Assembly: GCF_900090325.1 (NCBI RefSeq)
Contig: NZ_FMHW01000002.1
Coordinates: forward strand, 806,001 to 870,000
DNA from: Micromonospora pallida
Lineage (GTDB): Bacteria; Actinomycetota; Actinomycetes; Mycobacteriales; Micromonosporaceae
DNA: 64,000 nucleotides
Direction: 5' to 3'
The position numbers and the translations under genes are program-made. Of this stretch, positions 18,279 to 27,421 are shown one piece after another. A model generated the notes under the pieces. It was not told where the DNA came from. It was given only the letters and a program-made list of their open reading frames with translations, and made no database searches. Position 1 is the first letter of the stretch. Every line of letters begins with the position of its first letter.

Positions 18279-19840
18279 CAGCCCGGCGCCTCGGCGCGGG
18301 GCTGGCGGTTCTCGCCATCGCCACGCCGCTGGCCGCGTGTACGTCCGGTTCGGGCGGCGAGCCCCTCACGACCAGATCCTCGGCGACCGCGGCGATCGCC
18401 GACTACACCGACCGCAGCATGCGTGTCGGCATCGCCTCGCTGTCCACGAGCGACACCCTGGACCCGGCGAAGATCACCACGTCCGGCGGCTACGCGATCG
18501 CCTCGCAGCTTTACGACACCCTCACCGTGTTCTCCAAGACCGGCGCGGTCGAGCCGAGCCTGGCCACGTCGGTCGAGGCCGGGGACAACGCCGCCACCTG
18601 GACCGTCACGCTTCGCGACGACGCGAAATGGCAGGACGGCTCGCCGGTGACGGCCGACGACGTGCTCTTCACCCTCGACCGCATCTTCGACAAGAAGCTG
18701 CCGCCGGCGTCGAGCCTGCCGTTCGTCGACCCCAAGAGGATCGACAAGGTTGACGACCACACGCTGACCTTCCACCTCAAGTACCCGACCTCGGTCTTCG
18801 CGGAGGCCTTCGCGACGCCGACGCTGAGCATCGTGCCGAAGACCTTCGACGCGGCGAAGCCGATCGGCTCGGGGCCGTTCAAGCTCGGCGACTACACCGC
18901 CGGCAACCGGGTCACCTTCACCGCCAACCAGGATTACTGGGGCGACGGGCCGCACACCTCGGGCCTGGAACTGATCAGCTTCGCCGACGCCGCCGCCGAG
19001 GCCAAGGCGCTCATCGGTGGCCAGATCGACGTGGCCTCCGGCATCGACGCGACCCAGGCGAAGGTCATCCACGCCGCTGGCGGTGGGCTCAACGTCCAGT
19101 CGTACGCGACCAGCGGCACGCTCACCTGGGTGATGAACGTCAAGCAGAAGCCGTTCGACAACCCGGTCGCCCGTCAGGCGCTGCGGCTCGCCGTCGACCG
19201 TCAGCAGCTCATCGACCAGGTGTACGACGGGTACGCGACGATCGGCAACGACTACTTCTCGCCGTTCGACCCGCTCTATAACAAGGACCTGCCGCAGCGT
19301 ACGCCCGACGCGGTCCAGGCGAAGTCGATGCTCGAGAAGGCCGGCTTCACTCTCCCGGTGAAGGTGGAGCTGGTCGGAGCGCCGACGACGGCCTGGTCGA
19401 ACGCGGCCAACGAGTTGCTGGTCCAGCAGGGCAAGGCGGCGGGCTTCGATATCACGTTCAAGAAGGTGGACGAGTCGACGTTCTACGGGGATGGCTACGG
19501 GACGTACCCGCTGTCGCTCTCCTACTGGGGTTTTCTGGGGATCTTCAACCAGGCTGCCTTCACCGTCACCAAGGACGCGCCGTACAACAGCTCGCACTGG
19601 CAGGACGACGAGTTCAACACGGCGTACGACAAGGCGGTGCGGTCGGTCGATCCGGCCGAGCAGAAGACTCTGGTCGCCCAGATGCAGAAGATCGAGTACG
19701 ACCGGGGCGCCTACCTCGTGCCCGCCTTCCTCGACAGCATCAGCGCGTACGCCGCCGACGTCTCGGGCTACTCCACCTGGCCGAACACCGACGGCGGTAA
19801 CGGCTACCACTTCGCCGGCCTGGGCTTCATCGCCAAATGA
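18275..19840 (+). CDS. ABC transporter substrate-binding lipoprotein, peptide/opine family (SBP family 5)
   Basis: The protein has 521 residues from GTG 18275, overlapping the previous stop by GTGA. The N-terminal signal ends in a lipobox (TPLAAC, Cys about residue 20), so it is anchored outside the membrane. Family-5 features follow: LATSVEAGDNAATWTVTLRD, KWQDGSPVTADDVLFTLDRI, then VARQALRLAVDRQQLIDQVY. These proteins bind oligopeptides, nickel chelates, opines or sugars; the partner genes here favour an opine-like or modified amino-acid ligand. It is the first of four importer genes that all overlap by a few bases. Confidence 0.92.
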   Translation: MTARRLGAGLAVLAIATPLAACTSGSGGEPLTTRSSATAAIADYTDRSMRVGIASLSTSDTLDPAKITTSGGYAIASQLYDTLTVFSKTGAVEPSLATSVEAGDNAATWTVTLRDDAKWQDGSPVTADDVLFTLDRIFDKKLPPASSLPFVDPKRIDKVDDHTLTFHLKYPTSVFAEAFATPTLSIVPKTFDAAKPIGSGPFKLGDYTAGNRVTFTANQDYWGDGPHTSGLELISFADAAAEAKALIGGQIDVASGIDATQAKVIHAAGGGLNVQSYATSGTLTWVMNVKQKPFDNPVARQALRLAVDRQQLIDQVYDGYATIGNDYFSPFDPLYNKDLPQRTPDAVQAKSMLEKAGFTLPVKVELVGAPTTAWSNAANELLVQQGKAAGFDITFKKVDESTFYGDGYGTYPLSLSYWGFLGIFNQAAFTVTKDAPYNSSHWQDDEFNTAYDKAVRSVDPAEQKTLVAQMQKIEYDRGAYLVPAFLDSISAYAADVSGYSTWPNTDGGNGYHFAGLGFIAK

Positions 19841-20841
19841 CGTCCCCATCCGCCGAGCTCTTCGCCGGCCGGCGGCGCGGTCACCGGGAGGCGCTCGGGC
19901 GCCTCGCGGTCCGTGCCATTCGCGCCGTCGCGATGCTGTTCATCGTCTCGGCCTTCGTCTTCTTCTTCACCCAGGCGCTGCCGGGTGACGTCGCGCGCTC
20001 GGTGCTCGGGCAGAGTGCCACGCCCGAGCAGATTGCCCGGATCAATGCCGAGCTCGGCCTGGACCAGCCGGTGTGGCAGCAGTACCTCGAGTGGCTCGGC
20101 GGCCTGCTGCGCTTCGACCTCGGCCACTCGCTGACCTCCGGCGAGCCGGTCACCACCCTGGTCGGCGGCGAGCTGCTGCACACCACGCTGCTGGTGCTGA
20201 TGACGGTGTGCATCGTGGTCCCGGCCTCGATCGCGCTCGGGACGGCGGCGGCGTCGCGGCCCGGCGGCGTCCTCGACCACGTCATCTCGGGGACAGTCGC
20301 GGTGGTGCTCTCCATCCCCGAGTTCGTGTTCGGCATCCTCGTGGTGATCGTGCTCGGCATCAACGTGCTGCCGGTGCTGCCGCCGACCTCGATCATCGAC
20401 CCGAACCGGCCGCCTCTCGGCCAGCTCGACGTCTTCGTGCTCCCGGTGCTGACGCTTGCGGTGACCGCGCTGCCCTATCTGGCCGAGTCGGTGAAGTCCG
20501 CCGTCCGCGAGGAGCTCACCCGGGACTACGCCACCTGGGCGGAACTGTCCGGGGTCCGGCGCCGCACGGTCGTGTGGCGGATGGCGTTGCGCAACGCGCT
20601 CGCACCGAGCGTGCAGGTCGTCGCGCTCACCGTGACCTACCTGGTCGGCGGCACCGTCGCGGTCGAGACCGTCTTCTCCTTCCCCGGAGCCGGTTCCGGC
20701 CTCGTCGACGCCGTGGCCAACCGCGACATCCCGGTTGTCCAGGCAATCGCCATGGTCGTCGCGACCGTGTCGCTGGCCGTCTACGTGATCGCCGACCTCG
20801 CCAGCACCCTCCTGATCCCGCGCGAGAGGACTCGTCTGTGA
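19837..20841 (+). CDS. ABC transporter permease, DppB-like
   Basis: The protein has 334 residues, ATG overlapping the previous stop (ATGA). An N-terminal membrane helix (MLFIVSAFVFFFTQAL) is followed by the periplasmic INAELGLDQPVWQQYLEWL motif typical of DppB/OppB, then five membrane segments. The cytoplasmic EAA loop (SGVRRRTVVWRMALRNALAP) contacts the ATPase. It pairs with the next gene to form the membrane channel. Confidence 0.93.
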   Translation: MTSPSAELFAGRRRGHREALGRLAVRAIRAVAMLFIVSAFVFFFTQALPGDVARSVLGQSATPEQIARINAELGLDQPVWQQYLEWLGGLLRFDLGHSLTSGEPVTTLVGGELLHTTLLVLMTVCIVVPASIALGTAAASRPGGVLDHVISGTVAVVLSIPEFVFGILVVIVLGINVLPVLPPTSIIDPNRPPLGQLDVFVLPVLTLAVTALPYLAESVKSAVREELTRDYATWAELSGVRRRTVVWRMALRNALAPSVQVVALTVTYLVGGTVAVETVFSFPGAGSGLVDAVANRDIPVVQAIAMVVATVSLAVYVIADLASTLLIPRERTRL

Positions 20842-21704
20842 TAACCGTGGAGCCACCGACCGCGATCCCGGTCGTCCGGGACGCCGAGTCGCTGTGGTCG
20901 CACCTGCGCTCCGACCGGCGTTTCGTCGTCGGAACGGTCCTTGCCGTACTCGTTGTAGTGCTGGCCGTCCTCGGCCCCTGGCTCGCACCGCACGAGGCGG
21001 GCGAGTACGTCGGCGCGCCCCTGACCCTGCCGGGTTCCGGCCATCCCCTCGGGACGGACTCCGTCGGCCACGACGTCCTGAGTCTCGTCCTGCGCGGCGG
21101 CTGGGCGTTCCTGCTGCAGGGACTGATCGCGACGGCCCTCGGCGTGACCGGCGGTGCCGTCGTCGGCATGCTCCTCGGCGTGAGCGGCCGGCGCGCCCAG
21201 GGGGCGCTCTCGACCGTCAACGACACGGTGATCCTGCTGCCGCAGATCCTGGTCGCACTGCTGGTCATGACCCGCCTGGGCACCGGTCCGGTGATCCTCA
21301 CCCTGGTCGTCGCGTTCGCCCACGTCTTCCACACCTCGCGGGTGGTGCGGGTCGCCACGGCCCGGGTCGCCGGCGAGGACTTCGTGCTCGCCGCGCGCGG
21401 CTCGGGCAGCGGCGGGGCCCGGCTGGTGCTGCGCGAGGTCGTGCCGAACATCGCGGCCGCCGGCCTGGTCGAGTTCGGGCTGCGGTTGTCCGCGTCGTAC
21501 GTCCTCATCGCCTCGCTGGCCTACCTCGGCTTCGGCGGCTCCTCGATCGACTGGGGCCGGATGGTGCAGGAGAACCAGGGTGGCCTTGCCGTCCAGCCGT
21601 GGGCGGTGGTGGTGCCCGTACTCTGCCTGTCGGCGTTCCTGGTCGGGGTCAACCTCGGCCGGGACGCCCTCGCCCGGGCGCTCGCCGTGCGGAGCTCGAT
21701 GTGA
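20838..21704 (+). CDS. ABC transporter permease, DppC-like
   Basis: The protein has 288 residues from GTG 20838, overlapping the DppB-like stop by GTGA; longer upstream starts would run through the DppB gene in another frame. It has a typical DppC N-terminus (FVVGTVLAVLVVVLAVLGPW), HPLGTDSVGHDVLSLVLRGG, and an EAA loop (LAARGSGSGGARLVLREVVP). Second half of the membrane channel. Confidence 0.93.
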   Translation: MITVEPPTAIPVVRDAESLWSHLRSDRRFVVGTVLAVLVVVLAVLGPWLAPHEAGEYVGAPLTLPGSGHPLGTDSVGHDVLSLVLRGGWAFLLQGLIATALGVTGGAVVGMLLGVSGRRAQGALSTVNDTVILLPQILVALLVMTRLGTGPVILTLVVAFAHVFHTSRVVRVATARVAGEDFVLAARGSGSGGARLVLREVVPNIAAAGLVEFGLRLSASYVLIASLAYLGFGGSSIDWGRMVQENQGGLAVQPWAVVVPVLCLSAFLVGVNLGRDALARALAVRSSM

Positions 21705-23269
21705 GCGCCGTGGCCGCGGTCCGCGGCCTGACGGTTGTCACAGCGAGAGCGCGACACCTGCTGTCCGGCGTCGACCTCGAGGTCGGCCGGGGCGAGATCG
21801 TCGGGCTGGCTGGTGAGACCGGCAGCGGCAAGAGCACGCTCGGCCTCTCGCTGCTCGGACGCTGGGCCCGCGGACTCGACGCAACGGCGGAAACGCTGGA
21901 GGTGGCCGGAACCGATCTGCGCAACCCCGCGCCAGGGGTGCTCCGGACACTGCGCGGCCGCGTCATCAGCTACGTGCCACAGGATCCGGCCGGAGCCCTG
22001 GACCCCGGCTCGACCCTGCAAGTGTCGTTTGCGCGGGTCCTCGGCGCCCACGACGCCGGCTCGCCGGCCGAGCAGGCGGCCAGGCGGTCGCGGTTGCTCG
22101 GCGAGGTCGGCCTTCCCACCGACGATGCCTTCGCCACGCGTTACCCGCACCAGCTCTCCGGCGGCCAGCAGCAGCGGGTCGCGATCGCCCTGGCGTTCGC
22201 GGTGGACCCGCAGGTGGTCGTCATGGACGAACCGACGACCGGGCTCGACGTGTCGACGACGCGAAGCGTCATCGCTCTCATCCAGCGGCTGCGCCGCGAG
22301 CACGGCACCGGGATAGTCCTGATCAGCCACGACCTGCGCCTGCTGGCCGAGGTCGCCGACCGGCTGGTGGTACTCAAGGACGGTCGCGTGGTCGAGAGCG
22401 GACCGACGGCCTCCGTGCTGACTCACCCGGAAGCGGACTACACCCGCCACCTCCTCGCGGCCCTGCCCGGCGCGTACCCGCACCCGGCCGCCGTAGCAGC
22501 CCCCGAAGCGGAGGACAAGCCCGGGCTTGTCCTCGACGGGATCACCGCGGCGTACAGCGGCCGGCCGGTCACACACGACTGCTCGCTCACCATCCCGCGC
22601 GGCGGGACCACCGCACTCGTCGGCGAGTCCGGCAGCGGCAAGACCACGCTTGCGCGCTGCGTGGCGGGTTTCCACCCGGAGTACACCGGTGACATCCGCT
22701 GGGCCGGGACGCCCCTGCCCGCCGACGTCCGCCGCCGGACACCCGCGCAGCGACGGGCGGTGCAGTACGTCTTCCAGAACCCGGCAGCCTCCCTGAACCC
22801 GCGACACCCCGTCGGCGTCACGATCGAACTCGCCGTCCGCTCGCTCGTTACCCGCGACCGCCAAGCCGCGTCGGCGCGAGTCGACTCAGTCCTGGACCAG
22901 GTCGGACTCGACGCCGGCTACCGCGGCGCGCTCCCACGACGGCTAAGCGGCGGCCAGCGACAGCGAATCGCGCTCGCCCGGGCACTTGCCGTCGACCCCC
23001 AGATACTCGTCTGCGACGAGGTGACCTCCTCACTTGATGTCTCCGTCCAGGCCGAGATCGTGTCGCTGCTTCGGCGGCTCCAGGAGTCGACCGCGCTCAC
23101 CATGCTGTTCATTACCCACGACCTCGCGCTGGCACATGACCTGTGCCACAACACCGTGGTACTGCGAGCCGGGAAGATCGTCGAGACGGGCGTGACACCC
23201 ACCGTGTTCGCCCGCCCGGCACACCCCTACACCCAAGAATTGGTCGCCGCGGCCACCTTCCGTCGGTGA
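21701..23269 (+). CDS. Fused double ATPase of the importer (DppD-DppF type)
   Basis: The protein has 522 residues from GTG 21701 (GTGA overlap) and carries two complete nucleotide-binding domains in one chain. First half: Walker A GETGSGKST, signature LSGGQQQRVAIAL, Walker B VVVMDEPTTGLD. Second half, from about residue 275: Walker A GESGSGKTT, signature LSGGQRQRIALARAL, Walker B ILVCDEVTSSLD. In many bacteria these are two genes; the fused form is known in actinobacteria and gives a fixed 1:1 ratio. Last gene of the operon. Confidence 0.93.
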   Translation: MSAVAAVRGLTVVTARARHLLSGVDLEVGRGEIVGLAGETGSGKSTLGLSLLGRWARGLDATAETLEVAGTDLRNPAPGVLRTLRGRVISYVPQDPAGALDPGSTLQVSFARVLGAHDAGSPAEQAARRSRLLGEVGLPTDDAFATRYPHQLSGGQQQRVAIALAFAVDPQVVVMDEPTTGLDVSTTRSVIALIQRLRREHGTGIVLISHDLRLLAEVADRLVVLKDGRVVESGPTASVLTHPEADYTRHLLAALPGAYPHPAAVAAPEAEDKPGLVLDGITAAYSGRPVTHDCSLTIPRGGTTALVGESGSGKTTLARCVAGFHPEYTGDIRWAGTPLPADVRRRTPAQRRAVQYVFQNPAASLNPRHPVGVTIELAVRSLVTRDRQAASARVDSVLDQVGLDAGYRGALPRRLSGGQRQRIALARALAVDPQILVCDEVTSSLDVSVQAEIVSLLRRLQESTALTMLFITHDLALAHDLCHNTVVLRAGKIVETGVTPTVFARPAHPYTQELVAAATFRR

Positions 23270-23388
23270 GGCGCCGGAGGAGGCGGCGCTGCGGGAAGCT
23301 CCTCAGATCGGTGGAGATGATCTGCTCAACGAGCCCAGGTGGATCTTTGATCATGGTTGGCCGTGTTGGTGTCGAAGTCCAGCGATGA

Positions 23389-24917
23389 GGGTTGGTTTCC
23401 TGTGCGCTACTGCGGTCCGGCGTTCGTTGTCTACGGCTCAACGTCGGGTTGCTGCGGTGGCTGGCCGAAGTGCAGTTGCGGTACGTCGTGCAGGTCGGGG
23501 TTCGGTAGTCGGTGCATGTCCGGTGAGGTGATCTCGATGATGAGCATCTCGGTGAGGAACTGCGCGGTGGCGTCGAGCAGGTGGCTGGTGTCGTGTTGGT
23601 CGGGCTGGACGACGATCATTCGGGCTTTGGTGAGGAGTTCCAGGCCCATGTAGCGGCGGCCTTCGGTCCACTCGTCGGTCTGTTCGGCGAGGACCGCGCC
23701 GACGAGGCGGATGATCGCTGGCCGGTTGGGGAAGATCCCGACGACGTCGGTGCGGCGGCGGATCTCCTTGTTCAGGCGCTCTTGGGGGTTGTTCGACCAG
23801 ATCTGTCGCCAGATCTCACGGGGGAACCCGGTGAAGGCGAGGAGGTCCTCGCGGGCCGCGTCGAGGTGCTCGGCGGCGGCCGGGAACTTCGCTTCGATCG
23901 TGGTCACGACCCGCGTGTACTGGGCTTTGACGGCGTCGGCGTCGGGCTGGTCGAAGATCGTGCGCACGAGGGTGGCGATCCATGGCTGCGCCGACTTGGG
24001 CACCTTCGTGAGCAGGTTGCGTAGGTAGTGGGTGCGGCAGCGCTGCCACGATGCGCCGGGCAGCGCGGCGCCGATCGCCTGCACGAGGCCGCGGTGGGCG
24101 TCGGAGATGACCAGTTGGACGCCGGTCAGTCCGCGGGCGGTCAGTGATCGTAGGAACGCCAGCCAGCCGGCGCCGTCCTCGTCGGAGGCGACGTCCAGGC
24201 CGAGGACCTCGCGTTGGCCGTCGGCGTTGACGCCGACGGCGATCAGGGCGTGGACGTTGACGGTGCGTCCGTGTTCGCGGACTTTCATCGTTAGCGCGTC
24301 GGTCCAGACGAACGTGTAGTGGGCGGCGTCGAGGGGCCGGTTGCGGAACGCCTCGACCTGGGCGTCCAGATGCTGCGCCATCTCCGACACCTGCGACTTC
24401 GACAGCTGCCGGATGCCGAGCTGTTCGACGAGTTTCTCCACCCGCCTTGTGGAGACTCCGAGCAGGTAGGAGGTCGCCACGACCGAGACCAGGGCCTGCT
24501 CGGCCCGCCGGCGGTGGGTCAGCAGCCAGTCCGGGAAGTACGAGCCGGAACGCAGCTTCGGGATCGCCAGGTCGATCGTCCCGGCGCGGGTGTCCCACTC
24601 CCGGGTCCGGTAGCCGTTACGGGAGTTCACCCGCTCGTCGCTGCGCTGCCCGTAGCCGGCACCGCAGATCGCGTCCGCCTCGGCGGACATCAACGCCTGC
24701 GCGAACGTTTTGATCATCGCCTGCAACACATCCGGCGACGCGCCCTCAAGCTGCTCGCGCAGCAGGTCAACGGGGTTCACACTCTCAGATGCGGCCATCG
24801 CGTCCTCTCTTCCTTCTCTGACTTGGTCGTCTTGAAGGATCGACGCGATGGCCGTCTCTCATCTACGCAACACGCCCATCACGGGCAAGTCGTACACCAC
24901 GTCCGTGGACGCAACCC
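23389..24917 (-). mobile_element. IS256-type insertion sequence
   Basis: About 1.5 kb. The right edge is well placed because the IS30-type frame outside it stops matching exactly where GGGTTGCGTCCACGGACG (read inward) begins. The left edge is tentative at 23389, where GGGTTGGTTTCCTGTGCG matches that end at 11 of 18 positions. I see no clear target duplication. Confidence 0.6.
23431..24798 (-). CDS. IS256-family transposase
   Basis: The protein has 455 residues, full-length for the family. DDE residues are visible: Asp in FVWTDALTMKVRE, Asp in VQLVISDAHRGL, and Glu in NNPQERLNKEIRRR. Other family marks are RSGSYFPDWLLTHRRRAEQAL and RCRTHYLRNLL. The frame is intact, so the element may still be mobile. 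Its insertion destroyed an IS30-type gene. Confidence 0.95.
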   Translation of the reverse strand: MAASESVNPVDLLREQLEGASPDVLQAMIKTFAQALMSAEADAICGAGYGQRSDERVNSRNGYRTREWDTRAGTIDLAIPKLRSGSYFPDWLLTHRRRAEQALVSVVATSYLLGVSTRRVEKLVEQLGIRQLSKSQVSEMAQHLDAQVEAFRNRPLDAAHYTFVWTDALTMKVREHGRTVNVHALIAVGVNADGQREVLGLDVASDEDGAGWLAFLRSLTARGLTGVQLVISDAHRGLVQAIGAALPGASWQRCRTHYLRNLLTKVPKSAQPWIATLVRTIFDQPDADAVKAQYTRVVTTIEAKFPAAAEHLDAAREDLLAFTGFPREIWRQIWSNNPQERLNKEIRRRTDVVGIFPNRPAIIRLVGAVLAEQTDEWTEGRRYMGLELLTKARMIVVQPDQHDTSHLLDATAQFLTEMLIIEITSPDMHRLPNPDLHDVPQLHFGQPPQQPDVEP

Positions 24918-25147
24918 GACACCGTCGGCGGCAAGGCAGGATTCACGCCGCCAGCGTGCCGGAACCACCGAAACCCGACCGGCGACGACACACCCGCCAC
25001 CGCGGCCGCGTCCTCGGTCATCACACCGCGACTGATCGCAGCCCAGAACTTGACCCTGTCCTGACGCCACGCCACCGTCGGTCGCCCCGGCGAAGGGATC
25101 TGACCCCGATACTCCCGAACCCGCTTCTGCCCAGGCCCGTACGCCAT
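24918..25147 (-). pseudogene. IS30-type transposase, N-terminal fragment cut by IS256
   Basis: The start ATG 25147 follows GGTGGAG. About 76 residues (MAYGPGQKRVREYRGQIPSP, then WRQDRVKFWAAISRGVMTED and AAVAGVSSPVGFRWFRHAGG) match the N-terminal helix-turn-helix region of actinobacterial IS30 transposases. The match stops at PPTVS, where the IS256 end begins. The catalytic part is gone. Confidence 0.75.
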
Positions 25148-25194
25148 CGCTCCACCTCTCCGACAAGGTGTTGCGACGACCGGTTGAATCCGTC

Positions 25195-25578
25195 CAGTTC
25201 ACTGTCGTGCGGCAACGGCCGGTGGGCGTGCGTGTCGGTGCGCAGGATGTTGGCCAGCACCACCGCGTCGGCGTGGTCGGATTTCTTGCGTGACACCGAG
25301 TACCGCTCCCGGTAGCGGGCCACCGCCATCGGGTTGATCGAGTACACCTGCCGTCCGCTCGCGCGTAGCGCCGAGACCAGCAGTCCGCGCGGGGTCTCGA
25401 TCGCCACCGGGATCCGGTGGTCGGCGCTGTCGCCGGCGGTGGCCAGCATCTCCACCAGCGTGGTGAATCCGTCCAGGTCGTCACCGATGCGGCCCTTAGC
25501 GACCAGGTGACCGTGCTCGTCGACCAGGGCGATGTCGTGATGCTGTTCCGCCCAGTCGATGCCGCAGTACACCGCCAA
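25195..25578 (-). pseudogene. IS110-family transposase, N-terminal DEDD domain fragment
   Basis: It begins MAVYCGIDWAEQHHDIALVD with the first catalytic Asp (GIDWAE), then AIETPRGLLVSALRASG, and the DHADAVVLANILRTD motif. After residue 128 (PLPHDSEL) homology ends, probably where the IS30-type element inserted. The C-terminal Ser-containing transposase_20 domain is absent. Confidence 0.85.
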
Positions 25579-26291
25579 CTTCAGTCCCTCCCACTCTGCT
25601 CGTACCGGTGCGCAACCCTGGCGGAAACGCGCGGCGCCCTAATGACGAGGCTCTGTGGCCTACCCTCCGATGAGCCGTTCGCGATTCCAGCGACCCGCAC
25701 GGTCCCGGTCTTCGCAGTCAGAGCTCGTAGGCTCCCGGTACGCGAGGTGTTCGCCGTGCGGGCGGGATGCAACCACGATCAACATCTTGCCCAAGGTCGC
25801 GAGGTGGTCCGGCACCACCGAGATCTGCCGGTCTTGCACGAGACCTGCCGCGGTCCAGAGGTGTACAGGCATGTCCCCGGCGAGCCGGACCACCACCTGA
25901 ACGGCTCGCCGAGCCCACGTTGCCGATCTTTTTGGAGACCTCCACAGGCCAGGTAACGGGCAGGCATCCCATGGACCACGGTGAGCCGTCCGGGACTCAT
26001 TAGGTAACGGGGGAGGGGAGGTTTCCGCCTGGCGATCCTCGGCGTAGTGGCGGTGGCCGCGCCGCTGATCGTGACCGTGATCGGCCGGGGGAAGGTGCAC
26101 GCCCCGGCGACCGTGGCGCGGCTGCTGGCCGGCCGCCGGTAGGATCACCAGCGCGGTGCTTCCGGTACCGACCAGCCTCAGCGGCCTTCACTTTCCCCTG
26201 GCGGGAGGGCGGGGGCCGCTTCGTGCAGTAGTTGATGTTCGTCGATTCATCTGTCAAGCTCGGGCTTCGGACCGAAGAGACTGGAGCTCGC
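25579..26291. other. Stretch without a supported gene
   Basis: I find no recognisable gene. A minus-strand open frame (about 25660-25960) reads somewhat protein-like (VVVRLAGDMPVHLW) but has no good start. A short plus-strand stretch ending at 26142 (LAILGVVAVAAPLIVTVIG) looks like a lone membrane-helix tail. Both are probably debris of the insertion-sequence cluster. Confidence 0.5.
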
Positions 26292-26576
26292 ATGCCTGCA
26301 CTTCGTCGGATCGTCGCCACGGCGTTGGCCGGGGCGGTGTCCGCGTCCGTCCTGCTCTCCGGGCCGGCGGTCGCCGTCGAAACCAAGTCCTTTTACGGCA
26401 ACGGAATGAATAACAACTACTTCACGGCGCTGTTCAAGGCCCAGGAAAACGCGCGTTCCCTCGCCAGCGCGGACGGGTTCGAGCCGAGCACGCAGTGCAG
26501 CCCTGGCGGAAGCTACACGACGCAGCCGTGGCCGGGCCTCTACTCTGTGACGGCGCAGATCATCTGCACCCGCTGA
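26292..26576 (+). CDS. Small secreted protein of unknown function
   Basis: The protein has 94 residues from ATG 26292, with GGAG six bases before it. It has a clear signal peptide (MPALRRIVATALAGAVSASV, cleavage likely after PAVA). The mature part is ~65 residues with two cysteines (TQCSP and QIICTR) that could form a disulfide. No domain recognised. It stands alone, followed at once by a strong terminator, so it is a monocistronic exported protein. Confidence 0.75.
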   Translation: MPALRRIVATALAGAVSASVLLSGPAVAVETKSFYGNGMNNNYFTALFKAQENARSLASADGFEPSTQCSPGGSYTTQPWPGLYSVTAQIICTR

Positions 26577-26582
26577 CAACCC

Positions 26583-26616
26583 AGCGCCCCCGCCGCCGCG
26601 AGGCAGCGGGGGCGCT
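26583..26616 (+). terminator. Rho-independent terminator of the small secreted protein gene
   Basis: Perfect 11-bp stem AGCGCCCCCGC / GCGGGGGCGCT starting 6 bases after the stop, followed by TTTG. Confidence 0.8.
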
Positions 26617-26825
26617 TTGCTGCGTCTACGCCGCGGCGGCGGTGCGCTGCTGCGTGTCCGGGCCCGGACGTCGGTGGTCTGCCGACCGGTGCCGCCCCAC
26701 CGCCTTCGGGTGTGGCCGGCGGCTCGGAGGGGGCCGCGCCGACCCGGTCAGCGTGCCGGGTGCCGGGCGGTCCGTCCAGCGGATCCAGGCCGCCTGTGGA
26801 CAGCGGGACTGTGGATAGCCGCCTG

Positions 26826-27040
26826 ATCAAGCTGGCTCAGTCGTACGTTCCGGCGCCGTCCGGAGATCTCCACGGTGAGCAGCCCGCGTCGCTCCAGCGT
26901 GTTTAGGCTGGCCGCACCGGCCAGGTCCACGGCGGCGGCCAACGGGACGAGCTCGCCGAGGCCCGTTCGAGCTTGTCCTGCTCAACCCGCTCGGAAACGG
27001 CGAACTGCTCCCGGAGCAACTCGACGAGCCGGGGTGCCGG
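26826..27040 (-). pseudogene. Frameshifted remnant, possibly of a winged-helix protein
   Basis: On the minus strand one frame reads RLVELLREQFAVSERVEQDK; a +1 or -1 shift near 26960 leads to LGELVPLAAAVDLAGAASLN and LERRGLLTVEISGRRRNVRL, which looks like a recognition helix and wing. No start or stop is convincing. The rest of 26617-27358 holds no gene that I can support. Confidence 0.35.
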
Positions 27041-27358
27041 ACGCAATGGGCCGGTCAACCGCCACCGTACAGGGCATCGGGTGCTTCCCTGCCCGCCCAG
27101 AACGAGCAGGAAGCCTCTCGTTCCTCTCATATGAATCCTTTGATAGCAATGGCCCAAAACCGGCGCGGCATGTGCCGCCGGGCCGATCGGTTCCGGCGCT
27201 GGGGTCGGATGGCGGGGGCGTGAGGGGCCCCGGGGCGGTACCCCGGGTGGGGCTTCGTGTTGCGCGGGGCGCTGCGACGCAAATGGGACCGAGCGCGGCC
27301 TTGCTCTCACGGGAGCGCTAGCTGTTCACCCCAGGGAAACCTTCGTAACACGATTGTA

Positions 27359-27387
27359 TTGACTTCCGACCGACCGGACGGTAGGAC
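27359..27387 (+). promoter_or_regulatory. Promoter with TetR-type operator in the spacer (operon A)
   Basis: -35 TTGACT (27359-27364), exactly 17 bp, then -10 TAGGAC (27382-27387). The spacer holds ACCGACCGGACGGT (27369-27382), an imperfect palindrome. The 19-bp string CCGACCGACCGGACGGTAG recurs at the same register in the promoter at 33332. Repressor binding there would block RNA polymerase; the likely regulator is the TetR protein at 43917. Confidence 0.75.
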
Positions 27388-27421
27388 GTAGGGAGTCAGC
27401 CTTCGTCGGAACGGAGCCGCC

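Noticed and set aside
18086..19849. 587-residue minus-strand open frame
   Set aside because: Shadow of the substrate-binding protein gene, whose lipobox and family motifs are clear on the plus strand.
23270..23388. Short minus-strand frame near the importer end
   Set aside because: Fewer than 60 residues of protein-like sequence, no start signal and no recognisable family.
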